Below, one piece after another: positions 57,204 to 64,000 of a stretch of DNA of 64,000 nucleotides. The stretch spans positions 1-64,000 of the forward strand of contig NZ_JAKGAM010000018.1 of the NCBI RefSeq assembly GCF_023061285.1. The letters run 5' to 3'. The stretch is from Chromohalobacter nigrandesensis. Lineage in GTDB: Bacteria > Pseudomonadota > Gammaproteobacteria > Pseudomonadales > Halomonadaceae. The position numbers and the translations under genes were made by a program. The notes under the pieces were generated by a model. It searched no databases, was not told the origin of the DNA, and saw only the letters and a program-made list of their open reading frames with translations. Within the stretch, counting starts at the first letter, position 1. Each line of letters starts with the position of its first letter.

Positions 57204-58550
57204 ATGGCGAAGAAACTCTTCATCAAGACCCATGGCTGCCAGATGAACGAGTACGACTCCGCACGCATGGCGGATCTACTCGGCGAATCGCATGCACTCG
57301 AGCTGACCGACGACGAGCGGGAGGCCGATGTCATCCTGCTCAATACCTGCTCGATCCGTGAGAAGGCCCAGGAAAAGGTCTTCCACCAGCTCGGGCGCTG
57401 GAAGAAACTCAAGGCCGCCAATCCCGATCTCGTGATCGGCGTCGGGGGCTGCGTAGCCAGCCAGGAAGGCGACAATATTCAGAAGCGCGCTCCGCATGTG
57501 GATATGGTCTTCGGGCCGCAGACCATGCATCGGTTGCCGAGCATGCTCGACTCGGGCAAAGGGGCGGAAACCATCTCGATGGTCGATGTCACTTTTCCCG
57601 AGATCGAGAAGTTCGACCACTTGCCCAAGCCCACGGCAGACGGCGCCACCGCGTTCGTCTCGATCATGGAAGGCTGCTCGAAGTACTGTACGTTCTGCGT
57701 GGTGCCCTACACCCGTGGCGAAGAAGTCTCGCGGCCCTTCGAGCCGGTGATGGAAGAAGTCATCCACCTCGCCGATCAAGGCGTGCGCGAGATCAACCTG
57801 CTGGGCCAGAACGTCAACGCCTATCGCGGCGAGAACCAGTTGGGCGATGAAATCGACCTCGCCGAGCTGATCGGCTGCGTCGCCGCCGTGGAAGGCATCG
57901 ACCGCATCCGCTTCACCACCTCGCACCCGGTGGAGTTCTCCGATAGCCTGATCGAGGCCTACGGCGAGATTCCGGAGCTGGTCAGCCATCTGCACCTGCC
58001 CGTGCAGGCCGGGTCGGATCGTATCCTGGCAGCCATGAAGCGCGGCCATACCGTCGAGGAATACGTCGACAAGCTGGAGCGTATTCGCGCACTGCGTCCG
58101 GACATCAGCTTCTCCTCGGATTTCATCATCGGCTTCCCCGGCGAGACCGAAGAAGACTTCATGAATACCATGGATCTGATCCAGCGCATCGGTTACGACG
58201 CCTCGTTCAGCTTCGTCTATTCCCCGCGCCCGGGCACCCCGGCCGCAAACCTCGAAGACGAAACGCCGGAAGCGACCAAGAAACAGCGTCTGGCGATCCT
58301 GCAGGAACGCCTCAACCAGCAGACCATGCAGATTTCACGGCGCATGGTCGGCCAGACCGAGCGCATCCTGGTCACCGGGTTCTCGCCCAAGGATCCCGGC
58401 CAGCTCTCCGGTCGCACCGAGAACAACCGGGTCGTCAACTTCCGCGCGCCCAACCCGACCGAACTCATCGGTTATTTCGTCGATGTCGAGATCACCGAGG
58501 CACTGCCCAACTCCCTGCGTGGCGATCTGGCCTCCCCGGCGCGCTATTGA
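57204..58550 (+). CDS. miaB: tRNA-2-methylthio-N6-dimethylallyladenosine synthase
   Basis: 448 residues from [20 protein letters not shown]; an in-frame ATG at 57171 is possible. A radical SAM methylthiotransferase acting on A37 of tRNAs that read UNN codons. The first cluster uses Cys residues in [16 protein letters not shown] and GCVASQEG. The radical SAM motif is [15 protein letters not shown] near residue 156. A C-terminal TRAM domain (about 380-448, [20 protein letters not shown]) binds tRNA. First gene of the miaB-phoH-ybeY-corC-lnt block. Confidence 0.97.
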   Translation: MAKKLFIKTHGCQMNEYDSARMADLLGESHALELTDDEREADVILLNTCSIREKAQEKVFHQLGRWKKLKAANPDLVIGVGGCVASQEGDNIQKRAPHVDMVFGPQTMHRLPSMLDSGKGAETISMVDVTFPEIEKFDHLPKPTADGATAFVSIMEGCSKYCTFCVVPYTRGEEVSRPFEPVMEEVIHLADQGVREINLLGQNVNAYRGENQLGDEIDLAELIGCVAAVEGIDRIRFTTSHPVEFSDSLIEAYGEIPELVSHLHLPVQAGSDRILAAMKRGHTVEEYVDKLERIRALRPDISFSSDFIIGFPGETEEDFMNTMDLIQRIGYDASFSFVYSPRPGTPAANLEDETPEATKKQRLAILQERLNQQTMQISRRMVGQTERILVTGFSPKDPGQLSGRTENNRVVNFRAPNPTELIGYFVDVEITEALPNSLRGDLASPARY

Positions 58551-58605
58551 GACGCTGCCAGCGGTCTTTGTCTGCTGGTTTGACGAATCCTTGCGCGGGA
58601 TCATT

Positions 58606-58625
58606 GCCCCGGCGTTGTCCGGGGC
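58606..58625. repeat. Hairpin between miaB and phoH
   Basis: GCCCCGG and CCGGGGC with a six-base loop, 28 bases before the phoH start. No T-run follows. Confidence 0.45.
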
Positions 58626-58652
58626 GCTAAGCTGAAATTACACTTCCAACCC

Positions 58653-59750
58653 ATGGATCTCTCCGAGTTGAGCCAGAACACTTCGCAGGCACATCGCATC
58701 CTCACGCTGACGCTCGAACCCAATGACCCCATGCGCCTTGCAAGCCTATGCGGACAGCAGGACGAACACCTCAAGCTCGTCGAGTCGCGTCTGGGCGTGA
58801 CATTGCGAAATCGCGGCAACACCTTTCAGCTCGCAGGCCCCGGCCCGCACGTCAAGGCAGCCGCCAATGTCGTCGAACATCTCTACCGCGAGACGGAAGC
58901 CAATGAACTGACGCCGGATACCGTGCATCTTTTCCTGCAGGAATCCGACCTCGAGTCACTGGAAGAAGACGCCGAGGACACCCTCGACGAAGGCGGCGTG
59001 CTCATCCGCACGCCGCGTGCCCTGATCAAGCCACGCGGTCACAACCAGCAGACCTACGTGACCAGCATTCACGATCACGACATCAATTTCGGGGTCGGCC
59101 CGGCGGGCACCGGCAAGACTTATCTGGCGGTCGCGGCGGCGGTCGAAGCACTCAACCAGCAACAGGTACGACGGATCCTGTTGGTACGCCCGGCAGTGGA
59201 AGCCGGCGAGCGCCTGGGCTTCCTCCCCGGTGACCTGGCACAGAAGATCGATCCCTACCTGCGCCCACTCTACGATGCGCTCTACGAGATGCTGGGCTTC
59301 GAACAAGTCGGCAAGCTGATCGAGCGGCAAGTGATCGAGGTCGCTCCACTGGCCTATATGCGCGGGCGCACGCTCAACAATGCCTTCATCATTCTCGATG
59401 AAAGTCAGAACACCACGCGCGAACAGATGAAGATGTTCCTGACGCGCATCGGCTTCGGCTCCACCGCCGTGATCACCGGCGACATCACCCAAGTCGACCT
59501 GCCGCGCGGCAATCAATCGGGGCTGATCCAGGTTCTCGATGTGCTCAAGGACACCGCCGGGATCGGGGTCACGCATTTCGTGGCCAAGGACGTGGTTCGC
59601 CATCCGCTGGTCCAGCGCATCATCGAAGCCTACGATGCTTTCGAAAGCGCCGAGGAAGAGCAGGAACGCACCCGCCGCGAACGGCGTGCACAAGCCAAGC
59701 GCGAAGACAACGACACGCGCCGCGATAACGACGAGCCGGCCGACGCATGA
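58653..59750 (+). CDS. ybeZ: PhoH-like ATPase (YbeZ)
   Basis: 365 residues. A KH-like N-terminal region (about 15-90) is followed by a PhoH P-loop domain: NFGVGPAGTGKTYLAVAAAV (Walker A, near 150), RPAVEAGERLGFLPGD, and AFIILDESQNTTREQMK (Walker B, near 255). A charged, Arg/Asp-rich tail ends the chain. In E. coli YbeZ interacts with the endoribonuclease YbeY, and here ybeY overlaps its end (ATGA). The ribosome site is weak. Confidence 0.94.
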   Translation: MDLSELSQNTSQAHRILTLTLEPNDPMRLASLCGQQDEHLKLVESRLGVTLRNRGNTFQLAGPGPHVKAAANVVEHLYRETEANELTPDTVHLFLQESDLESLEEDAEDTLDEGGVLIRTPRALIKPRGHNQQTYVTSIHDHDINFGVGPAGTGKTYLAVAAAVEALNQQQVRRILLVRPAVEAGERLGFLPGDLAQKIDPYLRPLYDALYEMLGFEQVGKLIERQVIEVAPLAYMRGRTLNNAFIILDESQNTTREQMKMFLTRIGFGSTAVITGDITQVDLPRGNQSGLIQVLDVLKDTAGIGVTHFVAKDVVRHPLVQRIIEAYDAFESAEEEQERTRRERRAQAKREDNDTRRDNDEPADA

Positions 59751-60208
59751 GCCTCGATATCGACCGCCAGGTCGCCATTGACACGCCAAGCGCACTTCCC
59801 ACCCAGGCCGAGCTGGAGGCCTGGGTAGGCGCCGTGTTCGCTCGTCACCCCGATGAAGTGCGCACGGAGATGACCGTGCGTTTCGTCTCTCCTGAGGAGA
59901 GCCAGGCGCTCAATCGCGACTATCGCGGCAAGGACAAGCCCACCAACGTGCTTTCCTTTCCTTTCGAAACGCCGCCCGGCGTCTCCTTGCCACTGCTTGG
60001 CGACTTGGCGATCTGTCACGACGTCGTCGTCACCGAGGCCGCCGCACAGGATAAGCATCTAGCGCATCACTACACCCATATGGTGATTCACGGCACCTTG
60101 CATTTACTCGGCTACGATCATATAGATGAGCGTGAAGCCGAAGAAATGGAAGCGTTGGAGCGCGAGCTACTGGCAGGTTTCATGATCGGTGATCCCTATG
60201 CCGAGTGA
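59747..60208 (+). CDS. ybeY: Endoribonuclease YbeY
   Basis: 153 residues. A single-strand RNA endonuclease for 16S rRNA maturation and ribosome quality control. The zinc motif H-x3-H-x5-H is seen in HMVIHGTLHLLGYDH near residues 118-132. FVSPEESQALNRDYRGKDKP and TNVLSFPFE are the other conserved parts. It is translationally coupled to ybeZ. Confidence 0.96.
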   Translation: MSLDIDRQVAIDTPSALPTQAELEAWVGAVFARHPDEVRTEMTVRFVSPEESQALNRDYRGKDKPTNVLSFPFETPPGVSLPLLGDLAICHDVVVTEAAAQDKHLAHHYTHMVIHGTLHLLGYDHIDEREAEEMEALERELLAGFMIGDPYAE

Positions 60209-60316
60209 ACCTCCGCCCGGGACGCCTCTCGACGCCCCACGATGCCCGGCCCGTGGCCGTGCACGCACTTTTATCATCCCCGCGTTATCGTCCATGAGGA
60301 ACGAGAGACCTATCGC

Positions 60317-61210
60317 ATGAGCGAAGACCGATCGAGCAGCCAGGGTGGTAAATCCTGGCTGGATAAACTGCTGAACGCTTTTTCCAACGACTCCGATGAA
60401 CCGAATTCGCGAGACGAATTGCTTACCTTCCTGCGCGAGGCCGGTACACGACTGCGCCTCGACCAGGACGCGCTGACCATCATCGAAGGCGCCTTCCAGA
60501 TCAGCGACCAGCAAACGCGCGAGGTCATGATCCCGCGCTCCCAGGTAACCGCCCTGCATGTCGATCAGCGCCCCGAGGACTGCCTGCCGATCATCCTCGA
60601 GACCGCGCACTCGCGTTATCCGATCATCGACGAAAACCTCGACGAGGTGCTGGGCATCGTGCTGGTCAAGGATCTCCTGCCGTTGCTCAAGCTCAGCGAC
60701 GCCGAGCGCCAACGCTTCCAGTTGCGCGATATCCTCCGCCCGGCGATGTTCATTCCCGAGTCGAAACGCCTCAACAGCCTGCTCAAGGAATTTCGCGACA
60801 CCCATAACCATATGGCGGTGGTGGTCGATGAATACGGTGGCACCGCAGGCATCGTGACCATCGAAGACATCCTCGAGCAGATCGTCGGCGACATCGAGGA
60901 TGAACACGACATCGATGAAGAAGACGACATTCGCGACCTGGGCGACGGCACCTATGCGATTCGCGCCCTGACGCCCATCGAGGACTTCAACGAACGCTTC
61001 GACACGGCTTTCCCCGACGAAGAATTCGATACCGTCGGCGGCCTGGTCATGCAACGCTTCGGGCATCTGCCGCGACGCAACGAATACGCCGATCTGGGCA
61101 CCTGGCGTTTTACCGTGCTCAATGCCGACAATCGCCGTATCCGCCTGTTGCAAGTATCGCCCTGCCCCGAGGATGAAACCCAAGCGTCAGAGAGCGACGC
61201 AAGGCAGTAA
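60317..61210 (+). CDS. corC: HlyC/CorC family CBS-domain protein
   Basis: 297 residues from MSEDRSSSQGGKSWLDKLLN. An N-terminal acidic tail, then two CBS domains (about 70-190: VMIPRSQVTALHVDQ, HSRYPIIDENLDEVLGIVLV, MAVVVDEYGGTAGIVTIEDI) and a C-terminal CorC_HlyC domain (about 205-285). It has no membrane part. E. coli CorC is linked to magnesium and cobalt efflux and resistance. It sits in the conserved position between ybeY and lnt. Confidence 0.93.
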   Translation: MSEDRSSSQGGKSWLDKLLNAFSNDSDEPNSRDELLTFLREAGTRLRLDQDALTIIEGAFQISDQQTREVMIPRSQVTALHVDQRPEDCLPIILETAHSRYPIIDENLDEVLGIVLVKDLLPLLKLSDAERQRFQLRDILRPAMFIPESKRLNSLLKEFRDTHNHMAVVVDEYGGTAGIVTIEDILEQIVGDIEDEHDIDEEDDIRDLGDGTYAIRALTPIEDFNERFDTAFPDEEFDTVGGLVMQRFGHLPRRNEYADLGTWRFTVLNADNRRIRLLQVSPCPEDETQASESDARQ

Positions 61211-61287
61211 GTAAATCAGGCGCCTACATGGCATGGTCCACAGCGCCGTGCTCTGTTATAAGAGGCTCCTTCGACAAGGAGTGCCTC

Positions 61288-62769
61288 ATGCTGTCTAACC
61301 GCACCTATCGCCCCTGGATGGGATATCTCGTCGCGCTGCTCGCCGGCGCACTCACGACGCTCACCTTCGCCCCTTTCGAATGGTGGTGGGCGGGGCCCTT
61401 CGCCGTCGCCCTGGTCTTCTACGGCCTCCACGACCTCACGCCCGGCCAGGCAGCGCTGCGCGGCTGGAGCTATGGCGTGGGGCTGTTCGGCGCCGGCACG
61501 TCGTGGATCTATGTGTCGATTCATGACTACGGCTACACCGGCGTCCCATTAGCGGTCTTTCTTACCGCGCTATTCGTAGTCACTCTGGCGCTGTTCTATG
61601 GCGTGGTGTTCGGGGTCTATCGGCGTTTCACCAGCGCGCGATGGTCCGTGATCACCTTCGCGGGCGTCTGGGTCCTTGGTGAGGCACTGCGTACCTGGGC
61701 GTTCTCCGGCTTCCCCTGGCTACTGCTGGGTAGTGCCCATGTCGAATCGCCGTTGGCACCGTGGGCGCCTATCGGCGGCGTCTACCTGCTATCGCTGATC
61801 GTCGCTCTCAGCGGCACCTTGCTGGTGGCGCTATTGAAGCGCCGCTTGTGGGCATTGGTGCCACTCGTCGCCATGTGGTGCCTGCCGCTGGTGCTGCCCA
61901 GCCAGTGGACATCCCCACAGGGCGATCCCAAAGAAGTCGCCCTGTTGCAAGGCGATCTCCCGCAGCTCTCGAAGTGGAGTCCCGAGGGGCAACGCCAAGC
62001 CGCCAACACCTACACCGAGCTGACCCGTGATCAGGACGACGGCACCGATCTAATCGTGTGGCCGGAAACCGCCCTGCCGATGTTCGCGTCCCAGGCACGC
62101 CCCATTCTGGAACGCGTTCAGGCGACGCTGCCCGCCGATACCGCCCTGCTGACCGGTATCGTCCAGCGCGACGATCAAGGCGACTACTACAATGCGGTCA
62201 TCGGGATGGGCGACAGCCAAGGCAGCTATCGCAAGGAGCATCTGGTACCGTTCGGGGAGTATTTACCACTGGAGGGCTTGCTGCGCGGCGTCATCGCCTT
62301 CTTCGATCTCCCCATGTCGAGCTTCGCTGCCGGCGCCTCCGACCAGGCACCGATCCAAGCCGCCGATATGCGCCTGGGCGTCGCAATCTGCTACGAGATC
62401 ATCTATGCCGACCTGGTCGCCCAACGCGCACGCAGCGCCGACGTGCTGCTCACCGTCTCCAACGACACCTGGTTCGGGAACTCCATCGGCCCGCTCCAGC
62501 ACTTGCAGATGGCCCAGCTACGTGCCCTGGAAAACGGCCGCTATGTAATGCGTGCGACGAGTAACGGCGTCACCGCCATCATCGACGCCCAAGGCCATAT
62601 CACCCAGCGCGCCCCGCGCTTCGAAACCGCCAGCATCCGCAGCGAGGTTCAGCCCATGCAAGGGCTGACACCGTTCACCCGCACCGGCAGTTGGCCCACC
62701 TGGCTGCTCGCCGCTCTGTTGCTCATCCCCGGGCTGCGTTGGCGGCGCCACTCGCTCGAGCAACGATAG
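61288..62769 (+). CDS. lnt: Apolipoprotein N-acyltransferase
   Basis: 493 residues from the ATG at 61288, with AAGGAG six bases upstream. It adds the third acyl chain to lipoproteins in the inner membrane. About six N-terminal membrane helices (to about 205) are followed by a periplasmic nitrilase-like domain with the Glu of IVWPETALP, the Lys of SYRKEHLVPFGEYLP and the Cys of LGVAICYEIIYAD, and a last membrane helix. Final gene of the miaB block. Confidence 0.96.
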   Translation: MLSNRTYRPWMGYLVALLAGALTTLTFAPFEWWWAGPFAVALVFYGLHDLTPGQAALRGWSYGVGLFGAGTSWIYVSIHDYGYTGVPLAVFLTALFVVTLALFYGVVFGVYRRFTSARWSVITFAGVWVLGEALRTWAFSGFPWLLLGSAHVESPLAPWAPIGGVYLLSLIVALSGTLLVALLKRRLWALVPLVAMWCLPLVLPSQWTSPQGDPKEVALLQGDLPQLSKWSPEGQRQAANTYTELTRDQDDGTDLIVWPETALPMFASQARPILERVQATLPADTALLTGIVQRDDQGDYYNAVIGMGDSQGSYRKEHLVPFGEYLPLEGLLRGVIAFFDLPMSSFAAGASDQAPIQAADMRLGVAICYEIIYADLVAQRARSADVLLTVSNDTWFGNSIGPLQHLQMAQLRALENGRYVMRATSNGVTAIIDAQGHITQRAPRFETASIRSEVQPMQGLTPFTRTGSWPTWLLAALLLIPGLRWRRHSLEQR

Positions 62770-62838
62770 CGTCAACGGACGCGCTGGTCTGGATCAGTGC
62801 CTGAATTTGCTGGATAAGCGCCCGCGTTTACCTGAATA

Positions 62839-63927
62839 TTAGCCGGATACGGACGTCTCTTCGTCGACAGGCGCCGACGCTTCTGTCTTGCGATGGCCAC
62901 TGGTGAGGATATGATGCAGGCTGCCACACTCTACCAACGGGTCGTGGCAATTGATGACGATGTCCGAGCGCGCCAGCACATGGGCCTTGCCGGTAATGGT
63001 GTTCTCTGCCACCCAGTGCGTGCCTTCCTGACGCGAGCCGGTGAATTCGCCGATAAAGCCGGTGCCACGCAGCGAGATGGTCTCCAGCTTATCCCCCGGC
63101 TGGAGAGCGCCTTCGTAGTGCATCAACGCCAGGCGCGCCGAAGTGCCCGTGCCAGTTGTGCTGCGGCAGATCACGCCGGGATGCACGTAGGTCGTCGAGC
63201 GCGAACGAAAAAATCCATCCGCAACCTGCTCCACCGGGCCCATGAAGTGCAAAAACGGCAAAGGCCCCACATCACCCAAGGTGTAATGGGAAAAGCCCCG
63301 ATCGGCCTGGATCGCCTCGACGATGGCATGGGCACACTCCGCCAGTCGCGCCTCTTCGTCCCGATTCAGCGAGAAGCCCAGCTCGGCGGCATCCACCATC
63401 GCGTAAAAGCCTCCGCTGTAGGCGACGCTGTAGGTCACGTCCCCGACCGAAGGCACATGGATGCTGGCCCGGTAGGTGTCGATGTAACTGGGCAGCCCTT
63501 CGCAGGTAATGCCTTCCACGACGCCATTTTCCACCCGCGCCTCGATATGGACGAGACCGGCCGCAGATTCCAGAATGAAACGCTGATGCCCTTCCTGCTT
63601 GGGGACGATCCCGCTTTCCAGCACGGCCGTGGCAGTACAGATGGTGTTGGAGCCGGAGTAAATGGGATAGCCCATCACCTCCATGATGATGTAGCCCACC
63701 TCGGCCTCCGGGTCACTGGCGGGAACCAGCAGGTCCACCGACATCTCGGGAATACCGTAGGGCTCGCTGAGCAACAGCCGGCGCAGGCCATCGGCATCCT
63801 CGCGCAGATATTCCATCTTCTCGCGCACCGTGTTGCCCGGCAGCGGGTCGATGCCGCCGGTCACGATACGACTGACGTCGCCGCCGGCATGCAGGTCGAT
63901 TAGTTGCAGTGTCAATTCTTCACTCAT
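62839..63927 (-). CDS. Proline racemase family enzyme with Ser/Thr active-site pair
   Basis: 362 residues from the ATG at 63927, with AAGGA upstream. The fold of the proline racemase superfamily is clear (IDLHAGGDVSRIVTGGIDPL, GFIGEFTGSRQEGTHWVAEN). The first active-site position, normally Cys or Ser in a CGH-type motif, is Ser91 (YSGSNTIC). The second, normally Cys or Thr in DRSPCGTG, is Thr258 (CRSTTGTGTSA), with Cys254 in place of the usual Asp. Family members are 4-hydroxyproline epimerases (Cys/Cys or Ser/Cys) or trans-3-hydroxyproline dehydratases (Cys/Thr), so the reaction cannot be assigned. It overlaps the upstream gene by ATGA. Confidence 0.85.
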   Translation of the reverse strand: MSEELTLQLIDLHAGGDVSRIVTGGIDPLPGNTVREKMEYLREDADGLRRLLLSEPYGIPEMSVDLLVPASDPEAEVGYIIMEVMGYPIYSGSNTICTATAVLESGIVPKQEGHQRFILESAAGLVHIEARVENGVVEGITCEGLPSYIDTYRASIHVPSVGDVTYSVAYSGGFYAMVDAAELGFSLNRDEEARLAECAHAIVEAIQADRGFSHYTLGDVGPLPFLHFMGPVEQVADGFFRSRSTTYVHPGVICRSTTGTGTSARLALMHYEGALQPGDKLETISLRGTGFIGEFTGSRQEGTHWVAENTITGKAHVLARSDIVINCHDPLVECGSLHHILTSGHRKTEASAPVDEETSVSG

Positions 63928-64000
63928 GTTTCTTCCTTCAGCGCGTAGGGCGCGCCATGCGCTTGCCACTGCGAATCCGGGACAATCACGATCTTGCCCA
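63924..64000 (-). CDS. C-terminal end of an upstream gene, partial
   Basis: The last 24 codons of a frame that enters from the right edge, ending GKIVIVPDSQWQAHGAPYAL then KEET and a TGA that overlaps the next start (ATGA). GKIVIVP is reminiscent of the C-terminus of medium-chain zinc or quinone dehydrogenases, but too little is visible to assign it. Likely the same operon as the proline-racemase-family gene. Confidence 0.55.
   Translation of the reverse strand, partial: GKIVIVPDSQWQAHGAPYALKEET

Overview
The window looks like chromosomal DNA of a halophilic gammaproteobacterium of the Halomonadaceae, most like Chromohalobacter or Halomonas. This is an inference from high GC, the gene blocks (dusB-fis-purH, folX-folE, comF-bioB, miaB-phoH-ybeY-corC-lnt, cobA next to serS) and protein character. 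No database was consulted. Most of the window is ordinary core genome with compact, often ATGA-coupled operons. No rRNA, CRISPR array, insertion sequence or complete prophage is visible.

Layout. 1-4.3 kb: the end of a DUF6708-like membrane protein, a PP2C/protein-kinase fusion that has lost key residues in both domains, ppa, and a DUF2333 protein. 4.5-11 kb: aroQ-accB-accC-prmA, dusB-fis and purH. 11-16 kb (minus strand): gabD, a small membrane protein, folX, folE, srkA and comF. 16.1-17.3 kb: bioB, with a BirA-type operator over its promoter. A tRNA-Leu(UAG) at 17386-17470 opens a short accessory stretch (about 17.5-19.5 kb). It holds a holin-like fragment, a HigBA/RelE-type toxin-antitoxin pair, a small gene cut by an in-frame stop, several inverted repeats and an orphan Rap1a/Tai-type secreted protein.

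19.8-22.6 kb: a DUF3311 plus sodium/solute symporter pair and a DUF1206 membrane protein. 22.7-34.8 kb: an eight-gene minus-strand cluster for urea, atzF-uca-gntR-urtABCDE. It imports urea through an ABC transporter and degrades it with ATP through allophanate, without urease. Upstream lie a sigma-54 type promoter, a GntR-type palindrome and two NtrC-like sites, so nitrogen control is likely. 35-43 kb: cobA, serS, a YdiJ-type flavin/Fe-S dehydrogenase, a DUF2905 protein and a cation/proton antiporter. 43-48.4 kb: tryptophan genes trpGDC, preceded by a clear attenuator with a 15-residue leader peptide containing Trp-Trp, then trpE and gph.

48.5-64 kb: NDH-2 type dehydrogenase, dihydroxyacetone kinase, a GIY-YIG protein, rpe, gamma-glutamyltransferase, a YajG-type lipoprotein, tpm, an SH3 protein, the miaB-phoH-ybeY-corC-lnt block, and a proline-racemase-family enzyme with an unusual Ser/Thr active-site pair, coupled to a gene that runs off the right edge.

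The most informative signals are the trp attenuator, the urea-cluster control region, the doubly degenerate phosphatase-kinase, the Ser/Thr proline-racemase homologue and the small tRNA-linked accessory stretch. I found no complete undescribed multi-gene system.
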